Below are positions 37,099-45,426 of a stretch of DNA of 64,000 nt, one piece after another (position 1 is the first letter of the stretch; the number at the start of each line of letters is the position of its first letter). The DNA lies in assembly GCF_000968195.1 (NCBI RefSeq), contig NZ_FO704550.1, positions 1,984,001 through 2,048,000 of the forward strand, written 5' to 3'. A program made the position numbers and the translations under genes. The stretch is from Xenorhabdus doucetiae. Its GTDB lineage: Bacteria; Pseudomonadota; Gammaproteobacteria; Enterobacterales; Enterobacteriaceae. Below the pieces are notes generated by a model. The model had not been told where the DNA came from and ran no database searches. It saw only the letters and a list, made by a program, of their open reading frames with translations.

Positions 37099-38952
37099 AT
37101 GACAGCCCAATCAATTGCTGCCGCTAAGGTCATGCAGGATCTGGTGGATTGTTTACTGGCCGAGAACTTTTTTGGTGAGCCGCTGACGGTTCTGTTGTCA
37201 CCTGACCAGTGGACCGGTAAGCGGGTACTGCCATTCTGTGATTTGCAAAAGAATGAACGTATCTGGCTCTGGTCTGATGTCGCCGTAGCCCTGCGTCCGG
37301 GGATCACTCAATCGCTGGAAAAAGTACCCGGTACACCGGTTCTGACCTGGCAGGAAGAAACAGGGGGGTGGGTATCCCTGGATCCGCTGGCTTTTATGAA
37401 CAGGGCTTTTGACGTCAGCGATAAATTCAGGGATCCGGAGGAACCGGGGCGGATATTATTTATGGAAGCACTGGAAACCAGTCTGCGCCAGACCACGTTA
37501 TCGCTGGCACATCATGTGGATACCGAAGGTCTGATGGCGCGTGATAATGCCGGCTTCTTCCTGATGATGGAGAGATGGGCGTCTTTACGCGATCGTCCAT
37601 ATCACCCGCTTGCGAAGGCCAAGCAGGGACTTAGTGATGAAGAGTATCTGGCATTTCAGGCCGAGTTTGCCAGACCGGTACGTCTGGACTGGGTTGCGGT
37701 GGAAAAATCGTTACTGCTGTGTGGGGAAGGGGTGGAAGATCTGCAACGGCATTACCCGGCACACTATCTGTTGCCGGATGTATGGCAGGCTGAACTGGCG
37801 CTGGAGATGCAGCACCGGGGGATAGCGGATACGCATGTCGCCTTACCGGTTCATCCCTGGCAACGTGAGCATGTCATTGAGACCCGATTTAATGAGTGGT
37901 TCAGCAGTGGAGAATGTTGCTGGCTTGATTTCAGTCGCGCAGAGGTTTTTGCCACGTCTTCATTGCGCTCCATGACGCCCTGTTTCAGCAGTGCTGACTA
38001 TCTGAAACTGCCGATGGCGGTGTATTCCCTGTCTTCATCACGCTATCTGCCTGCGGTGAAGATGATTAACGGGGGACTCAGTGAAGCGCTGCTTCGTCAG
38101 GGCAGGGAGCTGGACGCAGTTCTGCAACACCGGCTGTATCTGTGTGAGGAACAGCACTGGTGGGCCTTTATGCCACCGGATGCCACGCTGTTTGATGAGC
38201 TTCCTCGCCATTTGTCCGCTCAGGTTCGCCGTTATCCGGATGAGCTGTTGCAGGATCCTACCTACCGACTGATGCCCATGGCGGCCTTGGGTACGCCGCT
38301 TCCCGACAGCCAGAGACATTTTTTTGATGACTGGCTGCATGTCCGGGGGATGGATACCGGACCGGAAACCGTTCTGACACTGTTCCGGGAACTCTGCCAC
38401 TGCTTCTTTGATGTTAACCTGCGTATGTTCAGACTCGGGATGGTCGGTGAAGTGCATGGCCAGAATGCAGTACTGGTCTGGCGGGCTGGGCAGGCTGAGG
38501 GGGTACTGCTCCGGGACCATGATTCACTGCGTATTTATGTTCCGTGGCTGGAGCAACATGGTCTGGCGGATCCTCACTGGTGTCTGAAAGCCGGCCATCC
38601 GAACACGCTTTATCATCAGCATGCGGAAGATTTGCTGTTCTGGCTGCAGACTCTCGCCATTCAGGTGAATATGCGGGCGATCATCGACACGCTGGCGGAA
38701 TATTACACGCTGCAGGAGGAGATTCTGTGGCAGGCCATGCGGGATGTCCTGAATCAGCTTATCAATAATATTGATTTTGATGATCATGTTCGTTTAATGT
38801 TCAGACAGCAGCTTTTTGACACGCCGCACTGGCCGCAAAAATTGCTGCTGACTCCTATGATCGAGCGGGCAGGTGGCCCGGGTAGCATGCCGTTTGGCAA
38901 AGGCGAAGTGGTGAACCCTTTTCTCAGTCTGAAAAATAAACGTGACCAGTAA
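37099..38952 (+). CDS. acsA: NIS siderophore synthetase AcsA
   Basis: 617 residues, third IucA/IucC-type synthetase of the operon. Motifs: HPLAKAKQGLSDEEYLAF, HVALPVHPWQREHV, SSLRSMTPCF, KLPMAVYSLSSSRYLP, GMVGEVHGQNAVLVWR and VLLRDHDSLRIY. It probably joins 2-oxoglutarate- or diaminobutyrate-containing units late in achromobactin assembly. Its 3' end overlaps cbrA by 11 nt. Confidence 0.82.
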   Translation: MTAQSIAAAKVMQDLVDCLLAENFFGEPLTVLLSPDQWTGKRVLPFCDLQKNERIWLWSDVAVALRPGITQSLEKVPGTPVLTWQEETGGWVSLDPLAFMNRAFDVSDKFRDPEEPGRILFMEALETSLRQTTLSLAHHVDTEGLMARDNAGFFLMMERWASLRDRPYHPLAKAKQGLSDEEYLAFQAEFARPVRLDWVAVEKSLLLCGEGVEDLQRHYPAHYLLPDVWQAELALEMQHRGIADTHVALPVHPWQREHVIETRFNEWFSSGECCWLDFSRAEVFATSSLRSMTPCFSSADYLKLPMAVYSLSSSRYLPAVKMINGGLSEALLRQGRELDAVLQHRLYLCEEQHWWAFMPPDATLFDELPRHLSAQVRRYPDELLQDPTYRLMPMAALGTPLPDSQRHFFDDWLHVRGMDTGPETVLTLFRELCHCFFDVNLRMFRLGMVGEVHGQNAVLVWRAGQAEGVLLRDHDSLRIYVPWLEQHGLADPHWCLKAGHPNTLYHQHAEDLLFWLQTLAIQVNMRAIIDTLAEYYTLQEEILWQAMRDVLNQLINNIDFDDHVRLMFRQQLFDTPHWPQKLLLTPMIERAGGPGSMPFGKGEVVNPFLSLKNKRDQ

Positions 38953-39862
38953 AATAGTGGATTATTCGCGCCGTGAGGTGTTGTGGATGGCTGGCGGTCT
39001 GCTGGCTTGTTGTATGGTTCCCGGGGAAAGCCAGGCACAGTATGCTTCCTCCCGGGTTATCACCCTGTTTCAGGGCGCGACAGACAGTGCCGTGGCGCTG
39101 GGAGTTTTGCCTGTGGCGGTGGTGGATTCTTGGACGGAAAAACCCACTTATCGTTACCTGCGTCAGGCCCTGCATGGCGTGCCGCATGTCGGACTGGAGA
39201 CGCAACCCAGTCTGGAAGACATTGCACTGCTCAGACCGACGCTGATTGTGGCCTCACGCTTTCGCCATCAGGCGGTGGCGCCATTAATGCAGCAGCTTGC
39301 GCCGCTGGTCATGCTGGATGAAGTGTATGAATTTAAGTTGACACTGCAAAAGATGGCGCAGGCATTAAATCGTACGCAGCAGGCTGAACGGCTTCTGAAC
39401 AACTGGCGGCAGCGGATAGGTACCCTGCGCAGTCAGTTGTATGAACGTTTCAGTGAACACTGGCCGCCGACGGTGTCGGTACTGGAAATCCGTGAGGATC
39501 ACGTGCGTAGCTACCTGCCGGCAAGCTTTGCTGGTTCCGTGTTAAGTGAGCTGGGATTCGCATGGAACAAGACCGCCCGAAGTGCTGCCGGGGTGTCGCT
39601 TAAACTGACCAATAAAGAGAGCCTGCCCGTGGTGGATGCTGATATTTTCTTTGTCATGCTGCGTGCTGAAAGACCGGTTATTGCTGAGTACTATCATCAG
39701 CTCAGGGAGCATCCTTTATGGCGCAGAATGCAGGCTCCGGCACATAACCAGGTCTGGCTGGTGGACGGGATTGCGTGGAGTTTGTCCGGCGGGATCCTCG
39801 GGGCAAACATGATGCTGGATGACATCGAGCGTCAGCTCATTCAGGGGACAACAACAGTATGA
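38942..39862 (+). CDS. cbrA: ferric-achromobactin periplasmic binding protein
   Basis: 306 residues starting at a GTG inside the end of acsA. The N-terminus has a twin-arginine export signature (SRREVLWMAGG, Arg10-Arg11) and a cleavage region SQAQYA, so it is probably exported folded by the Tat system. The rest is a FepB/FhuD-type siderophore-binding protein (ALGVLPVAVVDSW, LRPTLIVASRFRHQAV, ADIFFVMLR). It delivers the ferric siderophore to CbrBC. Confidence 0.8.
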   Translation: MTSKIVDYSRREVLWMAGGLLACCMVPGESQAQYASSRVITLFQGATDSAVALGVLPVAVVDSWTEKPTYRYLRQALHGVPHVGLETQPSLEDIALLRPTLIVASRFRHQAVAPLMQQLAPLVMLDEVYEFKLTLQKMAQALNRTQQAERLLNNWRQRIGTLRSQLYERFSEHWPPTVSVLEIREDHVRSYLPASFAGSVLSELGFAWNKTARSAAGVSLKLTNKESLPVVDADIFFVMLRAERPVIAEYYHQLREHPLWRRMQAPAHNQVWLVDGIAWSLSGGILGANMMLDDIERQLIQGTTTV

Positions 39863-40848
39863 ACCCAGTGCTGAAAATCAGTCTGCTTGTTACAGCACTC
39901 CTGGCATCCGTCCTGCTCAGCCTGATGGCGGGCGCACAGTGGATCCCGTTCCCTCAGGTGCTGGCGGCGCTGTTCATGCCTGATGACATGAATCTGAACC
40001 ATATTCTGGTGCACAGTACCCGGCTGTCACGTACACTGCTGGCCGTGATGGTCGGTGCTGCGCTGACGGTGTCTGGTACCCTGATGCAGGCACTGACACG
40101 TAATCCCCTGGCATCACCGGGGTTGTTTGGTGTCAATGCTGGCGCGGTGTTTGGCATTATTCTCGGCAGTTCACTTTTTTCCCTCACCTCGTTGAACTCC
40201 TGGCTGTGGAGCGCCTTACCGGGTGCTGCTCTGGCCGGCGCGTTGGTCTGGCTGGTCGGTAACATGGGGCAGGGGAAAATGAACCCGCTGCGGATTGTGC
40301 TGGCCGGGGCCTCCATCACGGCAATGTTTACGGCGTTCAGTCAGGCCTGGCTGGTTGTTGATCAGGAAGGACTGGACACCGTACTGTTCTGGCTGGCGGG
40401 TTCCCTGAATGAACGTTCCCTACAGGCCGCTGCTCCCTTGATGCTGTCCTGCCTGCCCGCACTTCTGGTAGCGCTGGGGCTGGGAAGGCAGATTAATGTC
40501 CTAAATACAGGGGAGGAGCTTGCCACAGGGCTGGGACAGAACATCGCGATTATTCGCCTGGTCGTCAGTGTGTTGATCGTCTGGCTGGCCGGGTGTGCTG
40601 TGGCGCTGGCAGGCAGTATCGGTTTTATTGGCTTGGTGGTGCCCCATATGGCGCGCAGGTTGATCAGTATTGATCATCGTTGGCTGTTGCCTGGAGGTGC
40701 ACTGCTTGGTGCGCTTCTTCTGGTGCTGGCGGATATCTTGGCACGTGTGGTTATCCTACCCCAGGAGGTCCCGGTGGGGGTGATGACCGCTCTGTTTGGC
40801 GCACCTTTTTTTATCGCACTGGCACGCAAGGGAGGGCGGTATGCGTGA
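39859..40848 (+). CDS. cbrB: achromobactin ABC transporter permease
   Basis: 329 residues, FecCD/BtuC-type permease with about nine or ten transmembrane helices. Typical segments are STRLSRTLLAVMVGAALTV, QALTRNPLASPGLFGVNAGA, IRLVVSVLIVWLAGCAVAL and FIGLVVPHMARRLI, the last containing the contact loop for the ATPase. It overlaps cbrA by 4 nt and cbrC by 8 nt, consistent with translational coupling. Confidence 0.87.
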   Translation: MNPVLKISLLVTALLASVLLSLMAGAQWIPFPQVLAALFMPDDMNLNHILVHSTRLSRTLLAVMVGAALTVSGTLMQALTRNPLASPGLFGVNAGAVFGIILGSSLFSLTSLNSWLWSALPGAALAGALVWLVGNMGQGKMNPLRIVLAGASITAMFTAFSQAWLVVDQEGLDTVLFWLAGSLNERSLQAAAPLMLSCLPALLVALGLGRQINVLNTGEELATGLGQNIAIIRLVVSVLIVWLAGCAVALAGSIGFIGLVVPHMARRLISIDHRWLLPGGALLGALLLVLADILARVVILPQEVPVGVMTALFGAPFFIALARKGGRYA

Positions 40849-41872
40849 ATCTGTGACGCTGCGACTGGGACGTTATTCCCGGCGTGTTGATGTTTCCGCG
40901 CTGTGGCGGCTGGGACTGGCTGTGCTGACCTTCCTGCTGGTTATGCTGGTGTCCCTCTCTCTGGGGAAAATTCCGCTGACGCCTGTCGGCGTATTCCGCG
41001 CGTTGTTTTCCGGTGATCAGGGTGGCATCCCGTTCATTGTCGGGCAACTGCGTTTTCCCCGGATTTTACTGGCGGCTCTGGTCGGTGCCGGACTGGGCAT
41101 GGCAGGTCTGATTTTGCAGTTCCTGGTACGTAACCCGCTGGCCTCACCTGACCTGCTGGGGATCACCAGCGGTGCGGGTGCGGCAGCGGTGATTTATCTT
41201 TCTTTTTTCAGCATGACGTTCGGCAGTGCAGGCCTGCCGGTTGCTGCCATGGTCGGAGCTGCGGTGGCCGTAGCAGCGGTTTATCTCCTGTCCTGGCATC
41301 GGGGTGTTTCTCCGCTGAATCTGGTGCTGACAGGCGTGGGTGTTTCCGCATTACTGACGGCTGTCTCGACATTTGTGCTGGTTTTCAGCCCGCTGACCAC
41401 CACTCTGTCGGCATATGTCTGGCTGACCGGGAGTGTCTATGGCGCGACCTGGCAGGATGTCAGGTCGCTGGGTATCTGGTGGCTGGGGTATCTTCCGGCC
41501 CTGTTCCTTCTCTCACGTCATGTGGTGGTGCAGCAACTGGATGATGGACTGGCAATCGGTATCGGTGCGCGGGTACAGTTGCAGCGTGCGATGTTATTGT
41601 TGCTGAGTGTGGCGCTGGCCGGGGTGGCTATCGCCCACGGTGGTGCCATGGCGTTTGTCGGGCTGATAGCACCGCATATTGCCAGGCAACTGGTGGGAGC
41701 CGGTTTTGTCGGTCAGGCAGTCATGACAGCACTGTGTGGTGCCATGCTGGTGATGCTGGCTGATATTGTCGGGCGGGTCATTTTTCTTCCTGCCGATTTA
41801 CCCGCCGGCATTTTTGTCGCCGCACTGGGAACGCCTTTTTTTCTGTGGCTACTGATTAAGCAATGTCATTAA
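40841..41872 (+). CDS. cbrC: achromobactin ABC transporter permease
   Basis: 343 residues from the ATG at 40841, which has GGGAGG just ahead; the longer upstream frame is the shadow of cbrB. A second FecCD-type permease, partner of CbrB: LRFPRILLAALVGAGLGMA, LVRNPLASPDLLGITSGAG, AMLLLLSVALAGVAIAHGG and FVGLIAPHIARQLVG (ATPase-coupling loop). The two permeases are expected to form a heterodimeric channel. Confidence 0.87.
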   Translation: MRESVTLRLGRYSRRVDVSALWRLGLAVLTFLLVMLVSLSLGKIPLTPVGVFRALFSGDQGGIPFIVGQLRFPRILLAALVGAGLGMAGLILQFLVRNPLASPDLLGITSGAGAAAVIYLSFFSMTFGSAGLPVAAMVGAAVAVAAVYLLSWHRGVSPLNLVLTGVGVSALLTAVSTFVLVFSPLTTTLSAYVWLTGSVYGATWQDVRSLGIWWLGYLPALFLLSRHVVVQQLDDGLAIGIGARVQLQRAMLLLLSVALAGVAIAHGGAMAFVGLIAPHIARQLVGAGFVGQAVMTALCGAMLVMLADIVGRVIFLPADLPAGIFVAALGTPFFLWLLIKQCH

Positions 41873-41885
41873 GGAACCTGTAAAA

Positions 41886-42674
41886 ATGCTCATTGAAACC
41901 CGCAAGCTGACACTCAGTTATCAGCGTCAGACCATTATTAATAATCTGGATATGCGGTTGCCGCAGGGAAAAGTGACGGTGCTTATCGGCAGTAACGGCA
42001 GTGGTAAAAGTACACTTCTCAAATCCTTTGCCAGGCTGCTGAAACCGGAACGAGGAACAGTCATCCTGAACGGGGCTGATATCCAGGCACGCCCCACAGG
42101 GGAAGTGGCCCGTGAGCTTGCAATCCTGCCCCAGATGCCTGCTGCTCCTGAGGGGATTACGGTACGGCAACTGGTGAGCCTGGGGCGTTACCCCTGGCAG
42201 AGCTGGATGCAGCAGTGGTCAAAACAGGATGAGGAGCGGGTGCAACATGCGCTGGTTCAGACGGGTATGGTTTCACTGGCGGAACGCCCCGTCGATGCGC
42301 TGTCAGGCGGGCAGCGTCAGCGGGCATGGATTGCCATGACGCTGGCACAGGATACGCCTGTTGTTCTGCTGGATGAACCGACCACGTTCCTCGATCTTGC
42401 ACACCAGATTGAGGTACTGGATCTCCTTCGTGCACTGAACCGGCAGGAGCACAAAACTATCGTGATGGTGTTGCATGATCTGAACCTTGCCTGCCGCTAT
42501 GCTGACCATCTGGTGGCCGTGCATGACAGGACGGTCTTTGCACAGGGCGCGCCGGAAACCATTCTCACCCAGGAACTGGTAAAGACTGTGTTTGACCTTA
42601 ACTGTCGTATTATTGAGGATCCGTTTTTTGCCACTCCTCTGTGCATTCCTTTTAGCCGGGATTTTCCGTCATGA
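41886..42674 (+). CDS. cbrD: achromobactin ABC transporter ATPase
   Basis: 262 residues, FepC/FhuC-type ATPase. Walker A is GSNGSGKST, the signature LSGGQRQRAWIAMTLAQD, Walker B VVLLDEPTTFLDL and the switch His in VLHDLNLACRY. It powers ferric-achromobactin import through CbrBC. The stop overlaps the next gene by 4 nt, so the operon continues beyond the classical last gene. Confidence 0.9.
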   Translation: MLIETRKLTLSYQRQTIINNLDMRLPQGKVTVLIGSNGSGKSTLLKSFARLLKPERGTVILNGADIQARPTGEVARELAILPQMPAAPEGITVRQLVSLGRYPWQSWMQQWSKQDEERVQHALVQTGMVSLAERPVDALSGGQRQRAWIAMTLAQDTPVVLLDEPTTFLDLAHQIEVLDLLRALNRQEHKTIVMVLHDLNLACRYADHLVAVHDRTVFAQGAPETILTQELVKTVFDLNCRIIEDPFFATPLCIPFSRDFPS

Positions 42675-43447
42675 GCAGACCGGGATTTACTCACGGTGAA
42701 TGGCAGGTACTGGGGGAAGAGCTGCGTCTTCGTGAGGCGGTACAGTGCGACAAAAAACGTTCTCTGCCAGCAACCGCATTGACAGACGAAACCACATGCA
42801 GGGCGTTGCTGGACGAGCTGACGCCGGTTATCGGTTCTCCGGACAGAGCCATTACGGCCTCACTGCTGAGCAAACGGCTGGCTTTTCTCACGACCGGCTC
42901 CTGCCTGTATGCGATGTCGGTGTATAACAAGGGGCTTGATCTGTCGCTCGGAAATACCCTGATTGAATACGGTCATGACGACGGGTTGTGGACATCCAGC
43001 CTCCCGTTGCGTCAGATTCAGCCGGTAGTTGCGCCGGAAGGAGCGCGCGAAGCATGGCGCCGAAATATTATCGGTACCTTATTTGCCGGGCTGCTGGCAC
43101 CGTTATGGCAGACCTTTTCCCGGGCGGGTGAGATTTCAAGCCATATTCTATGGGAGAACACCGCGGTACGTGTGTATTCTCTGTATGAGCGCCGGATGGC
43201 GAAGGTGGTATGCCCGTCGTTAAAGGCACGTATCACTCAGGATTTTGACTGGCTGATAAATGGGGCAGATGCTGCGTTGTTCGGGTTACCGGAAAATCCC
43301 CTCAGTCGCTTTCGGCGTCCGTTGGCCGTCACGGGAGATGGCTGTAAGGTCAGGTTCAGACGAACCTGCTGCTTTTATTACAAGGCCTCAGCGCCTGTTG
43401 AATACTGTTCTGCATGTCCTTTACTACGGCCCCGGAAAAATCCATGA
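42671..43447 (+). CDS. FhuF-type siderophore-iron reductase
   Basis: 258 residues. The C-terminus holds RTCCFYYKASAPVEYCSACP, the CC-x11-C-x2-C pattern that binds the 2Fe-2S cluster in FhuF proteins; the body includes LSKRLAFLTTGSCLYAMS and RRNIIGTLFAGLLAPLW. It probably reduces iron in imported ferric achromobactin in the cytosol to release it. Coupled to cbrD by a 4-nt overlap. I am not aware of this gene in the Dickeya locus. Confidence 0.78.
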   Translation: MSRPGFTHGEWQVLGEELRLREAVQCDKKRSLPATALTDETTCRALLDELTPVIGSPDRAITASLLSKRLAFLTTGSCLYAMSVYNKGLDLSLGNTLIEYGHDDGLWTSSLPLRQIQPVVAPEGAREAWRRNIIGTLFAGLLAPLWQTFSRAGEISSHILWENTAVRVYSLYERRMAKVVCPSLKARITQDFDWLINGADAALFGLPENPLSRFRRPLAVTGDGCKVRFRRTCCFYYKASAPVEYCSACPLLRPRKNP

Positions 43448-44067
43448 TTTCAAAAGTTATCGAACCAGAACAGGATACATGTACTGATATTGTGGAAAGC
43501 TGGCGTGATATATCCGCGTCCACCCTCGGTCATCTGACCTGTGAGGGCTATCTTGAAGGGCTCAGACCGGTATCTGACAACATCCGGCTTCTGGGGAATG
43601 TGGTGACAGTTAAAGTCTTTTTGCCGGATGGGGGCATTCTGAGGGATGCACTGCTGCTCAGTCAGCCAAGGGATGTATTGGTGATTGAATGTGTCGGTGA
43701 CAAAAAATATGCGTGCTGGGGAGAGTTACGAACGCTGGCTGCAAGGATTAAAGGTCTTGCCGGAGTGATTGTGGGAGGGACCGTAACGGATGTAGTTGCA
43801 CTGCGCAAAGATGGGTTCCCCATATTTAGTGAAGGGATCAGTGCTGTCACCACTCGTCCGGTTGAAGAGTGTAGGGGGAACGTCAATCAGCCTGTCAGGG
43901 TGGCGGGTATTGATATACTTCCCGGCTCGCTGGCGATAGGGGATGATGATGGTGTATTTATTCTGACGCCTCAGCGAGCCAGAGATTTCCTCCCACTGGC
44001 AAAAGAAAAGGAGAAACGGGATACTGAACGAAGACTGGAAATGATGGCCCAGTTGCAAACCAGATAA
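43444..44067 (+). CDS. RraA-like protein (aldolase/decarboxylase family)
   Basis: 207 residues from the ATG at 43444, which shares the ATGA of the fhuF-like stop. It has the RraA/HMG-aldolase fold: ISASTLGHL near the start, VIECVGDKKYACWGELRTLAA with the substrate loop, GLAGVIVGGTVTDV with the Asp expected for metal binding, and GDDDGVFILTP. The family includes 4-hydroxy-4-methyl-2-oxoglutarate aldolases that also decarboxylate oxaloacetate, and the RNase E inhibitor RraA. As the last gene of a citrate- and 2-oxoglutarate-using pathway, a keto acid function is the more likely one. That is inference. Confidence 0.65.
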   Translation: MISKVIEPEQDTCTDIVESWRDISASTLGHLTCEGYLEGLRPVSDNIRLLGNVVTVKVFLPDGGILRDALLLSQPRDVLVIECVGDKKYACWGELRTLAARIKGLAGVIVGGTVTDVVALRKDGFPIFSEGISAVTTRPVEECRGNVNQPVRVAGIDILPGSLAIGDDDGVFILTPQRARDFLPLAKEKEKRDTERRLEMMAQLQTR

Positions 44068-44136
44068 AAACAATTGGATGGTTAATGTAACCCGGATAAC
44101 AAAGTAGATTGTATAGGATGTACTCCTTGGCGACAG

Positions 44137-44219
44137 TGTAGTGGTCAAGAACTTCCGGACACAATTTTAGCCTTTTCCCACTGTTTCTCGTATTCAACGG
44201 GAGAAATACCCCCAGTTAA
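44137..44219 (-). pseudogene. IS3 family transposase end remnant
   Basis: The minus strand encodes LTGGISPVEYEKQWEKAKIV, the usual tail of an IS3-family OrfB, followed by an end resembling a terminal repeat (TGTAGTGGTCAAGAACTTCC on the + strand). The rest of the element is gone. It marks the right border of the siderophore island. Confidence 0.6.
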
Positions 44220-44279
44220 TTTTGTGGCTGGGGGAGATAAATTGAACCCGTTGTTAATTGTATTTTAAAAAGTGAATTA

Positions 44280-44438
44280 TCACTTAACCTTCATTCCCGC
44301 CAGGGTCATTAACGCGCGAAATAACGTGGAGACGGCGTATAAGGCCAGGACACTGCAAAACCAAATGATTACCAGCCAGCCTAAGCGCTGCCATAATGAA
44401 GGGCGTTGTGGTGCTGTTTTAATGGTAACCTTGTTCAT
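44280..44438 (-). CDS. DUF2474 small membrane protein of the bd-type oxidase
   Basis: 52 residues from the ATG at 44438, with AGGAAA ahead of it; it overlaps the end of the subunit II gene by 20 nt. There is one transmembrane helix (LGWLVIIWFCSVLALYAVS) after a basic N-terminus (KTAPQRPSLWQR). This is the DUF2474 pattern found downstream of cioAB genes, probably an accessory subunit analogous to CydX. Confidence 0.72.
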   Translation of the reverse strand: MNKVTIKTAPQRPSLWQRLGWLVIIWFCSVLALYAVSTLFRALMTLAGMKVK

Positions 44439-45426
44439 GGCTGATTTTTCCTCGGAAGACATAATAACTCCAAAAGGTATAAGTCAGAATAATCGGGATG
44501 ATAAACAGGGCGCCAACCAGCATAAAGCCGAGCGACTGAGGCGGAGAGGCGGCCTCTTTATAGCTGATAAAGGGAGGGATAATATTCGGCCAAATGCTGA
44601 TCCCCAATCCCGTGAAACCCATGAAAATCAGTAACAGTGCAGTCAGAAACGGGGTGTAGTGGTTTGAGTTTGCAGACGCTTTTAATAGCTGCCAGCTTGA
44701 CCCTAATACCAACAATGGTACGGGCATAAAGAAAAACAGATTTGGTAAGCTGAACCAACGTTCAGCCACTGTTGGGTGAGCGAGTGGCGTCCATATACTG
44801 ATAATGGCAATCACCGCCAGCATCAGCAAGGTTAAGGGACGCAGAACACGGGACATCTGTTGTTGCAGATGACCTTCGGTTTTCATCACCAGCCAGCCGC
44901 ATCCTAATAAGGCATAAGCGATAATCAGGCCAAATCCACAAAATAGGGGAAAAGGTGCCAGCCAATCAAAATAGCTGCCGGTATAAACACGATTTTCGAC
45001 AGGAAAACCGGTAATCACCGCGCCAACAACAACACCCTGCATAAAAGTAGCGAGCATTGAACCGACAATAAAGGCCTTATCCCAAACGTGTTGGTGCTTT
45101 GGCGTGGCCTTGAAGCGAAATTCAAACGCCACGCCACGAAATATCAAGCCCAATAACATTATGGTCAACGGAATTGCCAGTGCATCCAGAATCACGGCAT
45201 AAGCCAATGGGAACGCACCAAATAATCCGGCACCGCCCAGCACCAGCCAAGTCTCATTCCCATCCCAGACAGGAGCCACAGAATTCATCATCAAATCACG
45301 ATCGGCTTGCCCCTTAATCGTGGGATATAAAATACCGATGCCCAGATCAAAACCATCCATCACGATATACATCATGGTGCTGAATATGATGATCAGGAAC
45401 CAAATAAGAGGAAGATCAATGCCCAT
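44419..45426 (-). CDS. cioB: cyanide-insensitive bd-type quinol oxidase subunit II
   Basis: 335 residues, CydB/CioB family with about eight helices. The start has FSTMMYIVMDGFDLGIGIL, then NSVAPVWDGNETWLVLGGAG, both conserved quinol oxidase subunit II motifs. It overlaps the subunit I gene by 11 nt. With subunit I it forms an inner-membrane quinol oxidase with high oxygen affinity. Confidence 0.87.
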   Translation of the reverse strand: MGIDLPLIWFLIIIFSTMMYIVMDGFDLGIGILYPTIKGQADRDLMMNSVAPVWDGNETWLVLGGAGLFGAFPLAYAVILDALAIPLTIMLLGLIFRGVAFEFRFKATPKHQHVWDKAFIVGSMLATFMQGVVVGAVITGFPVENRVYTGSYFDWLAPFPLFCGFGLIIAYALLGCGWLVMKTEGHLQQQMSRVLRPLTLLMLAVIAIISIWTPLAHPTVAERWFSLPNLFFFMPVPLLVLGSSWQLLKASANSNHYTPFLTALLLIFMGFTGLGISIWPNIIPPFISYKEAASPPQSLGFMLVGALFIIPIILTYTFWSYYVFRGKISHEQGYH

